A stretch of 64,000 nt of DNA. Origin: CAWJLE01 sp963843645 (GTDB taxonomy: Bacteria > Chloroflexota > Anaerolineae > DAOTYC01). Where the stretch lies: assembly GCA_963843645.1 (NCBI GenBank), contig CAWJLE010000001.1:1-64000 (forward strand), written 5' to 3'. The translations under genes and the position numbers were made by a program. Positions 23,157 to 33,168 of this stretch are shown here, one piece after another. Numbering within the stretch: the stretch's first letter is position 1; each line of letters starts with the position of its first letter. The notes beneath the pieces are model-generated. The model saw only the letters and a list, made by a program, of their open reading frames with translations, did no database searches and had not been told where the DNA came from.

Positions 23157-24349
23157 GTGGCAGAACGTCTTGCTTGGCGACGTGATTGAACTCCAGAGAG
23201 GGTACGATCTTGACCGCAGCCGAACGGGAGCCCGGCACGGTCCCAGTCATCACCTCATCAGGTCCAGCCGGGACACACTCCGCTTCTAAGGTCAAGGGGC
23301 CCGGGGTTGTAATTGGACGATACGGGACACTGGGTCAGGTTTTCTTTATCAGGCAGGATTTCTGGCCTCACAACACCACCTTATATGTCAAGGATTTCAA
23401 AGGCAATGATGTCAGGTTTGTGAGTTACTTGCTGAAAACGATCAACGTCCACACATACAGCGATAAGGCCGCCGTCCCTGGTTTGAATCGCAATCACCTC
23501 CACACGCAGCCAGTCAAACGCCCTCCCCTTCCGGAACAGCGTGCCATCGCCCACATCCTCGGCACGCTCGACGACAAGATCGAGCTGAACCGGCAGATGA
23601 ACGAAACCCTGGAGGCCATGGCCCGCGCCCTCTTCAAGTCCTGGTTCGTGGACTTCGACCCGGTCCGCGCGAAGGTTGAGGGCCGCCAGCCGGTGGGCAT
23701 GGATGCCGAAACTGCCGCGCTCTTTCCTGACGCATTCGAGGACTCGCCGCTGGGGAAGATTCCGGAAGGGTGGAGGGTATGTGCGATTGGCGATGCCGTG
23801 CAGGCGGTGGGCGGTGCTACACCGAGCACGGATAAGCCCCTATATTGGAATGGCACCATCCATTTCGCCACACCAAAGGACATGGCTTCTCTCACATCCC
23901 CTGTGCTCTTGGAGACGGCCAGGCATATTACCGAACAGGGTCTCGAACACATTAGCTCGGGCCTCCTCCCAAAGGGCACGGTTCTTATGTCTTCCCGCGC
24001 CCCGATTGGATACCTGGCGGTCACCAATATCCCAGCTGCCATCAATCAGGGTTTCATTGCAATGATCTGTGACCGGGAACTGACGAACCACTACGTACTT
24101 CACTGGGCAGAGCACAATATAGAATCCATCATGGGCAACGCGAACGGAACAACATTTCTGGAAATTAACAAAAAGAATTTCCGTCCAATCAACGTTACTG
24201 TTCCGGCCAAACCCGTTCTCGCCGCTTATGAGAGTACGGTAGAATTACTGTATGAGCGCATCGTGATCAATCTAACGGAATCTCGCTCGTTGGTCGCAGT
24301 GCGCGATGGGCTGCTACCAAAGCTGTTGTCGGGAGAGATCAGGATTTAG
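23149..24349 (+). CDS. hsdS: Type I restriction-modification specificity subunit HsdS (one frameshift)
   Basis: About 400 codons. ATG 23149 (MDEWQNVLLGDVIELQRGYDL) overlaps the hsdM stop. The frame shifts near 23205, after which TAAEREPGTVPVITSSGPAG continues the first target-recognition domain. Two TRDs are separated by the conserved coiled-coil spacers: LPEQRAIAHILGTLDDKIELNRQMNETLEAMARALFKSW (split by me only in description; central repeat, about residues 125-165) and the second at the C-terminus (VRDGLLPKLLSGEI). The two TRDs would each read half of a bipartite DNA site. Confidence 0.85.
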
Positions 24350-24447
24350 AACCAATTAGAATCCGTATTGCCGCAGGTTCTACTCTCACAATCGCGTTTG
24401 ATCAGGAGTCCGCTACTAGCAGGTACTAAGGGAATAGGGAGCGAACG

Positions 24448-26851
24448 ATGACAGTACCCATAACCTGTTTCTTTGCGTATCCATCTACGCCTGTGGAATT
24501 GCCTGAGGTCATGAGACATACCATTTCGAAGATCAATGAACTCGGTTCCGGTGAGGTCGAGGGCACGAGGCTGGCAGGATCTCAAGGTGGGTGGGAGGCC
24601 AATTGTCCATGAGGTATGCAAGGCAATCGTCGGCTGCGACCTGTTTGTTTGTGATTTGACGTACCTAAACAATAACGTCCTTTTCGAATTGGGATACGCT
24701 ATCGCCAAAAACAAGCGTGTCTGGATTGCCCTGGACCCAAGCGTTGGCGAGGCGAGGGGGAATTACGCAAAGCTGCAGCCGCTAACGACCGTCGGATATG
24801 CCTCCTATCAGAATCATCATGATCTGTTGAGATTGTTTTTTGAAGAGGAGCCATTCAGAGATCTTAAGTCCACCATATTTCGGGATTCCATTCAGTCCGC
24901 GGTCGTATCGCAGGGCAGGCCACCGAGTCTGCTTTATCTGAAGGCTGAAATCAACACAGAGGCATCAGTTCGACTGTCAAGGCGATTCAAAGACGTGACG
25001 ATGCCAGTGCTAACTGATGACCCTCAAGAAGACAGCGGTCAGTCACTTCTATGGTACGCCGAGAATACATACTATGCAGCTGGAGTTGTTGTGCACCTCT
25101 TGGACCAGGAACGAAACAGGAACAGCAAACTCCTTCAAAACGCTAAGTACTCGCTTGTATCCGGTATGGCATACGGCTTCGGCAAATCGCTGCTAATGCT
25201 GGCACATGCGCCGTACGAAAACCCGCCTCTTGATTACAGAGATTTGCTGAGAGTGCACAGTACTGCCGCGCAATGTACCGACATCTTCGAAGAGTGGTTG
25301 GCTGGCATCCAGGCAACCTATGCTGCGCAGCAGAGGGATTTCAGAACTCGCCAAAAGGAGGTGCAAGCTCAGATTGCACTGCAGGCTATCAGTCTCGGCG
25401 AGCATATTGCGGAAAACGAACAGCACCTATTGGAATACTTCATCGAGACAGCTGCCTACAACGAGGCGCTTCGCACATCGCAGTCCCTGATTTGTGTCGG
25501 ACGAAAAGGGAGCGGCAAGACCGCCAATCTATATATGATCGCTGATAGACTCAGAGAAGACTCGTCCAACCACGTTTGCATTATCAAACCTCAAGACTAT
25601 GAGTTGGAAGGGGTTGTACGGCTATTCGGTGCCAGCGCGCCGCGAGCCGAGTTGGGATATCTGAGAGAAAGCCTGTGGAAATTCTTGGTGTATACCGAAC
25701 TGGCTTTGAGTGTCTACAACGAGCTCGCCTCCAAACCTAAGCACTACGTTCCCACAACTGAGGAGCGTGATTTCCTTGCGTATGTGGACGAACGTGGGGA
25801 TCTGATCAAATCGGAATTTACGGTGCGGCTCGAGAGTGCCGTAGAGAAACTATGTCAGGTGGACGTCTCGGAATCCGCCACTATGCAGCGAGCAAAGATT
25901 AGCGAGATATTGCACAGCAGGCTCCTGGCAGAATTGCGGGAGCACCTGGGGACAGTGCTGGGCAAGCGACGCAATGTGTGCGTTATTGTAGACAACTTGG
26001 ACAAGGCATGGAGGCAGAGGTCTGACATCGTGATCCTTTCCGATTTCATCTTTGGCCTTCTCAGTGTCAGCCGAAGCATATCAGTGGAGTTTCAAAAGGC
26101 AGGTGCTACCTGGCGGCCAGTGAACCTGCGTATTATCGTCTTTGTTCGCAGTGACATCTTTTCATATGTTTTGTCTGAGGCGCGTGAGGGAGACAAGTTA
26201 CCGTACCTGCGCATGGATTGGGACGAAGACGACGGGCTACTGCAGCGAATTATCGAGGAACGATTTGCATGGTCGTTAGGCGAAGAAACGGATCCAGAAG
26301 ACGTCTGGCCCCAGTTCTTTGAAGATCGTGTAAATGGCACTGCAACAAAGGAATATTTAGTTAGCCGAATCATTCCTCGCCCCCGCGACATCGTTTTCTT
26401 GTGCAAGGCAGCGTTGGCAAATGCGAATAATCATAGACATGGAAAGATACACGCCACCGATATTCTTCAGGCTGAAAAGGAATACTCCCGCTATGCGATC
26501 AATTCGCTGTTGGCAGAAGCCGATGTCCAATTCAGCAACTTCGAAGAACTGCTCTACGCGTTCGCTGGAGCTGAAGAGATCATTAGTAAGCAGCAATTGG
26601 ATAGTTTTATGGATGATGCAAAGTTGCCCCCTGAAATGTGGCCGGAAGCTCTCAGTTTGTTGGTGGATTCGACTTTTCTTGGGCTGGAGATTGGCGCAGG
26701 ACGATTCCAATTCGTCTACGACAAGAATAAGAGCAAGCTACTTTACACCTTAGCCAAGAAGGTCAGCGAGTCTACAGGTCAAGAACGGTTCAGAATCAAC
26801 GCGGCTTTCCAGTCCTTTCTGGAGATACGTCCAGTGGCGGATACGGGATAA
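24448..26851 (+). CDS. TIR/nucleoside-deoxyribosyltransferase-like + P-loop ATPase protein (one frameshift)
   Basis: About 800 codons. Start at ATG 24448 (MTVPITCFFAYPSTPVELPE) with GGGAG upstream. One base shift near 24560 separates this from the rest, but the N-terminal domain reads continuously across it: FFAYPS, then IVGCDLFVCDLTYLNNNVLF and ELGYAIAKNKRVWIALDP. That DLT...N.NVLFELGYA pattern is the nucleotide-binding core of TIR-like / nucleoside 2-deoxyribosyltransferase-like domains. A middle helical region follows, then a P-loop NTPase: Walker A GRKGSGKTA near residue 350, Walker B CVIVDNLDKAW near 511, an arginine-bearing IIVFVRSDIFSY, and VSRIIPRPRDIVFLC. The ATPase resembles the 'P-loop ATPase, Sll1717 family'. 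It is visibly more AT-rich than neighbouring hsd genes, which suggests separate acquisition. Sits between hsdS and hsdR; a TIR-like sensor or NAD-type effector coupled to an ATPase is inferred, not shown. Confidence 0.65.
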
Positions 26852-26897
26852 GATCGAGTGGTACCTCGGCACCTTGATGGTCCGTATTGTGACTCGC

Positions 26898-26945
26898 GAC
26901 CTCGGCTACACGCCAGTCTTCGGCTCGGACATCGCGTCGGGTGAG
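26898..26945 (+). pseudogene. Remnant of an hsdR 5' end
   Basis: 48 nt encoding DLGYTPVFGSDIASGE match the start of the full hsdR (28268-28315, DLGYTPVFGPSIAPGE) at about 42 of 48 bases. It lies after the ATPase gene, where hsdR would normally begin, and is separated from real hsdR by two genes. The rest of 26852-27013 is non-coding. Confidence 0.65.
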
Positions 26946-27013
26946 ACGACCACGAGTCAACTGGCGATCAGCTGAGGGGCTGTGAACAAGGGTTCAGCGG
27001 AAAGGCACACTCG

Positions 27014-27466
27014 ATGACTGAAATGAACCTGACCCAGGCAGAAGCAGATGCATTGATCGCCATGGAGAAAGTCCGGGTGAATGACGAGCAGTGGCCGTAC
27101 CCAGTCCTTGGTGGTGGGGCGATCTCTGTTCCGCTCGTATCGGCAAACAAGCGGGAGAGCTTCGTGCTCGACGTGACCCGCAGCCGGATTGACTTTTCGA
27201 AGGGGACGTATCAGAATCGAGCCAGGCAGGCGGTGATCCTGGTGCGGCTCGATTTCGGCGGCAGAGCGCACCGAAACCCGGACGACCAGGAGATTGCCAG
27301 CCCGCACCTGCACGTGTATCGCGAGAGCTACGGCGACAAATGGGCCATGCCGATTCCGCTCGATCGCTTCCCCCACATCGACGACCCGTGGGAGACCCTG
27401 CACGACTTCATGCGATACTGTAATATCGTGAAGCCGCCGTTCATCATAAGGGGACTCTGGACATGA
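27014..27466 (+). CDS. DUF6978-family protein
   Basis: 150 residues. Starts MTEMNLTQAEADALIAMEK; carries ISVPLVSANKRESFVLDVTR, SKGTYQNRARQAVILVRLDF, and PHLHVYRESYGDKWA. This layout matches DUF6978 proteins, found beside DUF1828/DUF1829 genes in many bacteria; no function is proven. A conserved His/Tyr-rich PHLHVYRE segment could be catalytic or metal-binding, but that is guesswork. Stop overlaps the next start (ATGA). Confidence 0.65.
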   Translation: MTEMNLTQAEADALIAMEKVRVNDEQWPYPVLGGGAISVPLVSANKRESFVLDVTRSRIDFSKGTYQNRARQAVILVRLDFGGRAHRNPDDQEIASPHLHVYRESYGDKWAMPIPLDRFPHIDDPWETLHDFMRYCNIVKPPFIIRGLWT

Positions 27467-28227
27467 TAGACGAGATCCAAGAACTGCTGGACAAGTATCT
27501 CGCCTGGCTGAAGGATAAGACCAGTCTGCGGCAGGTCAATGACTGGGTCGAGATCACCACGCCGTACCTGGACCGGCACAACGATTACCTCCAGATCTAC
27601 GCCCGGCGGCAGAACGGCAGCTACGTGCTGACTGACGACGGCTACACGATGACGGACTTGCAGCAAAGCGGCTGCAGGCTGGAGAGCGCGAAGCGACAGG
27701 CGCTCTTGAGGATGACCTTGAATGGGTTTGGCGTGCAGTTGAACAGTGGTGCGCTGGAAGTGCGCGCGTCACCGGATAATTTCGCGCTCCGCAAGCACAA
27801 CCTGTTACAGGCCATGCTGGCCGTAAATGATCTGTTCTACCTGGCCGCGCCGGTCGTCGCGAGCCTGTTCTACGAGGACGTCGTGGAGTGGCTGGACGTA
27901 CTGGAGATTAGATATACGCCCAGGGTCAAATTCACCGGCAAAACGGGGTACGATTATCTCTTTGATTTTGTGATCCCGAAATCTCGCGTCCAGCCCGAAC
28001 GCATCGTGCGGACAATCAACCGTCCACGCCGGGAAACGGCTGAAGCGATGGTCCTGGCTTGGCTGGATACAAAAGACGCCCGCCCCCCGGACTCACGGGC
28101 GTATGCGTTCCTAAATGATTCTGAGTATCCAGTTTCGGGGAGCGTGACCGACGCGCTCAGGAATTACGACGTACAGCCGGTGCTGTGGAGCCATCGCGAG
28201 AGCGTCCGGGAGGAACTCGCGGCGTGA
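27463..28227 (+). CDS. DUF1828 and DUF1829 domain protein
   Basis: 254 residues, starting inside the stop of the DUF6978 gene (ATGA) and ending in GTGA overlap with hsdR. N-terminal DUF1828: WVEITTPYLDRHNDYLQIYA, then VLTDDGYTMTDLQQSGC. C-terminal DUF1829: KHNLLQAMLAVNDLFYLA and YDYLFDFVIPKSRVQPERIV. Members are often paired with small partner genes in defence or phage-like islands; biochemical role unknown. The tight overlaps on both sides indicate co-translation with hsdR. Confidence 0.75.
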   Translation: MIDEIQELLDKYLAWLKDKTSLRQVNDWVEITTPYLDRHNDYLQIYARRQNGSYVLTDDGYTMTDLQQSGCRLESAKRQALLRMTLNGFGVQLNSGALEVRASPDNFALRKHNLLQAMLAVNDLFYLAAPVVASLFYEDVVEWLDVLEIRYTPRVKFTGKTGYDYLFDFVIPKSRVQPERIVRTINRPRRETAEAMVLAWLDTKDARPPDSRAYAFLNDSEYPVSGSVTDALRNYDVQPVLWSHRESVREELAA

Positions 28228-31200
28228 ACGAAGCCTGGGTCGAAGACGCCGCCCTCTCCTGGCTCGCTGACCTCGGCTACACGCCGGTCTTCGGCCCGTC
28301 GATCGCGCCGGGTGAGGCGTGCGCCGAACGCGACAGCTACGGCGACGTCCTGCTGTCCCGCCGCCTTCGCCACGCTCTCGCGCGCCTGAACCCCGCCATT
28401 CCCGCCGAGGCGCTGGAGGACGCCTTCAACAAGGTGGTTCGGCCCGAGTCTGCCTCGCTGATTGGCAATAACCATGCTTTCCACCGCCGGCTCGTCGAGG
28501 GAGTCGAGGTCGAATACCGGCGTCCAGACGGCTCCATCGCCGGGGACCACGTCCGCCTGGTCGATTTCGACGACCCGGACGCCAACGACTGGCTGGCCGT
28601 CAACCAGTTCACGGTGGTCGAGGACCGGGTGACCCGGCGTGCGGATCTGGTGATGTTCGTCAACGGGCTGCCGCTCGCCATCGTCGAACTGAAGAACGCG
28701 GCGGACGAGAACACGACTGTTTGGACCGCGTTCAACCAGCTTCAGACCTACAAGCAGCAGATTCCCTCCCTCTTCACGTATAACGAGATGCTGGTGGTCT
28801 CCGACGGCGTGGACGCGCGCATCGGCACCTTGACCGCCGAGTGGCAGCGCTTCATGCCGTGGCGCACGGTAGACGGCGACGACCTCGCTCCGCCCACCCA
28901 GCTTCGCCTCGAGGTGCTGCTCCGGGGCGTCTTCGGGAAGCGCCGCTTCCTCGACCTGCTGCGCCACTTCATCGTCTTCGAGACTCCCTCCGGTCGCGGC
29001 GACGGTGCGCCGACCAAGAAGATGGCCGGCTATCATCAGTACCACGCGGTCCAGACCGCCGTCGAGACCACCGTCGCAGCCGCCAGTCCGGAGGGCGACC
29101 GGCGCGCGGGCGTCGTCTGGCACACGCAGGGTTCGGGCAAGAGCCTCACCATGGCCTTTTTCGCCGGGCGAATCGTTCTGCATCCCGCCATGGAGAACCC
29201 CACGCTGGTCGTCCTCACCGACCGCAACGACCTCGACGACCAATTGTTCGGCACCTTCTCTCGCTGCCAGGAGCTGTTGCGCCAGGCACCGGTCCAGGCC
29301 GAAAGCCGCGACCATCTGCGCCGGCTGCTGCACGTTGCCGCGGGCGGCGTGGTGTTCACGACCGTGCAGAAATTCTTCCCGGACGTCAGAAGGAGACCAG
29401 CACCCGCTGCTGTCTGAGCGCCGTAACATCGTGGTCATCGCCGACGAGGCGCACCGTAGCCAGTACGACTTCATCGACGGCTTTGCCCGCCACATGCGCG
29501 ACGCGCTGCCCAACGCGTCGTTCATCGGCTTCACCGGCACGCCCATCGAATTGACCGACAAGAACACGAGGGTCGTGTTCGGCGACTACATCAGCGTCTA
29601 CGACATCCAGCGGGCCGTCGAAGACGGCGCCACGGTCCCAATCTATTACGAGAGCCGCCTGGCAAAACTGGAGCTGGACGAGCGCGAAAAGCCGCACCTG
29701 GACGCCGACTTCGAGGAGGTTACGGAAGGCGAGGAGCAGGAGTCCAAGGAGAAACTAAAGAGCAAGTGGGCGGCCCTGGAAGCGGTGGTCGGGGCGGAGA
29801 AGCGCGTCGGGCTGATCGCCCACGACCTGGTGCAGCATTTCGAGCAGCGACTCACGGCAATGGACGGCAAAGCCATGATCGTGTGCATGAGCCGGCGCAT
29901 CTGCGTGGAAATGTACGACGCGCTCGTTGCACTGCGGCCGGAATGGCACACGGGCGACGACCAGGACGGCGCGATCAAGATCGTGATGACCGGCTCGGCG
30001 TCCGATCCCCTCGATTGGCAGCCGCACATTCGCAACAAGCCACGCCGCGAGGCGCTTGCCCACCGTTTCAAGGACGACGGCGATCCGCTGAAGATCGTCA
30101 TCGTGCGCGACATGTGGCTAACCGGTTTCGACGTGCCCTGTCTGCACACCATGTACGTCGACAAGCCGATGCGCGGTCACGGCCTGATGCAGACCATCGC
30201 GCGGGTGAATCGCGTGTACAGGGACAAGCCCGGCGGCCTGATCGTGGATTACCTGGGACTCGCCGATCAGCTCCGCCAGGCGCTTGCTGACTACACGGGC
30301 AGCGGCGGCGGCGGGCAGACGGCCATCGACCAGGAAGAAGCGGTCGCTGTCATGCTGGAGAAGTACGAGATCTGCAGTGGGCTGTTCCACGGGTTCGATT
30401 GGTCGCCGTGGCTCACCGGCTCGCCGGCGCAGTGCCTGGCGCTGCTGCCCCTGGCCCAGGAACACATCCTGCGTCAGGAGAACGGCAAAGATCGGCTGCT
30501 GCAGGCGGTCACCGAGCTGTCGGCGGCTTTTGCGTTGGCAGTGACCTCCCCCCAGGCGATGCACATCCGCGACGACGTGGGTTTCTTCCAGGCCGTCCGC
30601 TCGGTGCTCGCCAAGTCGACGCTAGGCGGGCGGCGATCCCCCGCAGAGCTGGACCACGCCATTCGCCAGCTCGTCTCGAAGGCCATCGCACCGGAGGGTG
30701 TGATCGATTTGTTCGCCGCTGCCGGCCTGAAGAAGCCTGACATTTCGATCCTGTCGGACGAGTTCCTGTCTGAGGTCCGCGCCATGCCGCAGAAGAACCT
30801 GGCCGTGGAGCTGCTGCGGAAGTTGCTGAACGATGAAATCAAGGTGCGGTCCCGTAAGAACCTGGTGCAGTATCGCTCGTTCGCGGACATGCTCGAACGG
30901 GCCATTCGCGCTTATCAGAACCGTGCCATTGAGACGGCGGCGGTCATCGAGCAATTGCTCCAGCTGGCCGAGGAAATGCGCGAGGCCAACCGGCGCGGCG
31001 AGGCGCTGGGCCTGTCCGAGGATGAGATCGCCTTCTACGATGCGTTGGAGGTCAACGACAGCGCCGTCACCATCCTGGGCGACGAGGTCCTGAAGACCAT
31101 CGCGCGCGAGCTCGTCGACAGCGTCCGGCACAGCGTCACGATCGACTGGACGGCCAAGGAGAGCGTTCGGGCGCAGATACGCGTCAAGGTGAAGCGCATC

Positions 31201-31296
31201 CTGCGCAGGTACGGCTATCCGCCGGACAAGCAAGAGAAGGCGACCCAGACTGTGCTAGAACAAGCGGAATTGCTGTGCCGGGACTGGGCGCAGTGA
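28224..31296 (+). CDS. hsdR: Type I restriction endonuclease subunit HsdR (one frameshift)
   Basis: About 1024 codons; GTG 28224 (MNEAWVEDAALSWLADLGY) overlaps the previous stop. N-terminal PD-(D/E)xK nuclease: RRADLVMFVNGLPLAIVELK (the Asp and the E-x-K pair). Superfamily 2 translocase motor: HTQGSGKSLTM Walker A, VIADEAHRSQYDF (DEAH), FIGFTGTPIE, MQTIARVNRVYRDK motif VI. C-terminal helical domain contacts the methylase. One shift near 29388 between VFTTVQKFFPDVR and GDQHPLLSERRN. Cuts unmodified DNA after translocation when joined with HsdM and HsdS. Confidence 0.9.
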
Positions 31297-31381
31297 CCCA
31301 ATGCATCGCTCGAGGCTCGGTTAGCGCACAAACCCGATCGATCAAGGGGGCCCGTCCGCTGCAGCGGCCCCGTCGGGCATG
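31297..31381. other. Short convergent gap
   Basis: Between hsdR and the opposite-strand NTF2-like gene. A weak hairpin (GGGGCC ... GGCCCC, around 31347-31372) could end transcription from both sides. Confidence 0.3.
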
Positions 31382-31849
31382 CTACCTCTTCCCGCCAACC
31401 GCGGCCTGGTATCTCGCCAGCAGCTCCGGGTCTTCGATCGAGCCGTGATGGTGGACCTGTCTCCAGCGGCCGTCGAGTTTCCGGAAGATCCGGCTGGTGC
31501 GGATGGCGAGTGCGATCTCTTCTCCGCCCAGGCGGAAGTAGCCTCGCTCCCGGCCTACCGCGTAGCACATCTCGCCCGTTTCGTGGATGGTATAATCGAA
31601 GAACTCGACGTACACCTCAGCCGGACCGTCGAAAATGCGCCGATAGACCGCCTCGATGTCGGCCCAGCCGCGCTTGATGCCGCCCAGGGGATTGTCCATC
31701 GCGACGTCGTCTGGCTGCGCCCAATTCTCGGCCATCATGTGCACGTCGCCCGAATTGAAGGCGCAGTAGAACTGAACGAGCGCCTGATACGGTGAAGACA
31801 ATCGCCCCTGGTCTTCCTGCCCCGTGATCGCTTGTTGAATCGGGATCAT
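31382..31849 (-). CDS. SnoaL/NTF2-like small protein
   Basis: 155 residues, ATG 31849 with GGAGG 6-7 nt upstream. Cone-shaped NTF2 fold marks: VQFYCAFNSGDVHMMAENWA near residue 25, GWADIEAVYRRIFDGPAEVYVEF in the middle, YFRLGGEEIALAIRTSRIFRK and WRQVHHHGSIEDPELLARYQ at the end. These ketosteroid-isomerase-like proteins bind small molecules; the substrate is unknown. Parts of this gene are duplicated at 35397-35598 (N-terminal part, four differences in about 198 nt) and, more diverged, at 49092-49232 (C-terminal part). Confidence 0.85.
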   Translation of the reverse strand: MIPIQQAITGQEDQGRLSSPYQALVQFYCAFNSGDVHMMAENWAQPDDVAMDNPLGGIKRGWADIEAVYRRIFDGPAEVYVEFFDYTIHETGEMCYAVGRERGYFRLGGEEIALAIRTSRIFRKLDGRWRQVHHHGSIEDPELLARYQAAVGGKR

Positions 31850-31904
31850 GTCGTCCTCCTCGTCTGCCCGAAGTCCGGCGGCGCGGGCCCTGGACCTGAC
31901 GCCG

Positions 31905-32680
31905 GCGCACCGTCAGACTTCGGAAGTCTCCCCGTCACTTAGGACGGTCTCCGCCGCTACGCCGCGATCGGCGGCTGCAGGGCTATCGCACCCTAAGCCA
32001 TCGAGCTGCCCAGAGGCGGGCCGCCCGGCGATAAAGTCGCCGGGCTATATGACGGCGTCCGATAAATCGGACTTCCGGCTGCTCTGAAGTCCGATTCATC
32101 GGACGCTGTCATGTAGCCCGGCGACTTTATCGCCGGGCGGGCCGGCTTAAAATCGGGCGGCTGAGTCCAACCCAGACTTCCGAAGTTCCTGAAACTTCGG
32201 AAGTCTCCCCGTGACTTCGGAGGGTCTCCGGCTTTACGCCGCGATCGGCGGCTGCAGGGCTATCGCACGCTAAGCCATCACCTGCCCAGAGCCGGCCCGC
32301 CCGGCGACTTTATCGCCGGGCGGGCCGACTCAAAATCGGGCGGCTGAGGCCGACCCAGACTTCCGAAGTTCCTGAAACTTCGGAAGTCTCCCTGTCACTT
32401 CGGAGGTCTCCGGCTCTACGCGACGCTCGGCGGCTGCAGGGCTGTCGCACCCTAAGCCATCACCTGCCCAGAGCCGGCCCGCCCGGCGATAAAGTCGCCG
32501 GGCTATATGACGGCGTCCGATGAATCGGACTTCCGGCTGCTCTGAAGTCCGATTCATCGGACGCTGTCGTGTAGCCCGGCGACTTTATCGCCGGGCGGGC
32601 CGGCTCTGGGCAGCTCGATGGCTTAAAATCGGGCGGCTGAGTCCGACCCAGACTTCCGAAGTTCCTGAAACGTCGGAAGT
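31905..32680. repeat. Palindrome-rich tandem array, block A
   Basis: Three units (about 31915-32177 long, 32178-32357 short, 32358-32649 long). Each has ACTTCCGAAGTT/AACTTCGGAAGT arms, GCGATCGGCGGCTGCAGGGC, GCACCCTAAGCCATC, and a GCCCGGCGA...TCGCCGGGC stem. Long units contain an extra hairpin of about 110 nt. No gene in the block. Confidence 0.85.
32021..32140. repeat. 120-bp hairpin inside a long unit
   Basis: Arms of about 53 nt, from CCGCCCGGCGATAAAGTCGC to its complement, pair around the loop CGGCTGCTCT. The arms differ at a few positions only. The equivalent hairpin at 32453-32625 extends to 172 bp and includes TAAGCCATC and GATGGCTTA at its outer ends. Confidence 0.85.
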
Positions 32681-32684
32681 CAAA

Positions 32685-33115
32685 GATCCGCGCCGTCGCC
32701 GGTACAGCTCGGTCGACAGGTACTTCGAGCCGGAATCGCAGGTGACCATGGCCCAGGCGAGCCGCGACCTGAATGGCGGCCACCACGTTGGCTCCGCCGG
32801 AAAGAACCGGGGATTCGCTGGGCTCGACGGCCACGACGCGAATTCCGGCGTTCCTGTCACGTAAAGCGCCGGCCGCGCCGGTGATGCACTGGGCGGTGCC
32901 GACGGATTGGACGAATGCATCCACCTGCCGGCCCGACTGCTGCCAGATTTCCTCGGCCATGGACACGTAGCCGGAGGCGGCGTCGGGGTTGTTGAATTGG
33001 TCGGCGAAGAAGGAATTGGGGGCGGCGCTCATCTCCTTCGCTTGGGCGATCATTCGTTGAATGAGCTCCCTGGTGGTCCGCCCGCCTTCGCTGGGGAGCT
33101 CGAGCACACGAATGC
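32685..33115 (-). pseudogene. Internal fragment of a PLP-dependent cysteine synthase family gene
   Basis: About 140 codons (from LELPSEGGRTTRELIQRM to ATARI, minus strand) match the middle of cysteine synthase/cystathionine beta-synthase family proteins: NSFFADQFNNPDAASGY, QVDAFVQSVGTAQCITGAAG, and RVVAVEPSESPVLSGG. The N-terminal part with the PLP lysine and the C-terminal third are missing. The left end runs into repeat block A and the right end into a hairpin. Confidence 0.7.
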
Positions 33116-33160
33116 ACGAATAATAACTCTCAAGAAGACGTTATTATTCTTGTATTCGTG
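33107..33160. terminator. Hairpin repeat, copy 2, and probable terminator of the paaK-like gene
   Basis: 21-nt arms (33107-33127 and 33140-33160) pair with two mismatches around TCTCAAGAAGAC. The sequence matches the hairpin at the window start in reverse complement. It begins 8 nt beyond the stop of the PaaK-like gene. Confidence 0.7.
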
Positions 33161-33168
33161 CTGGCATT

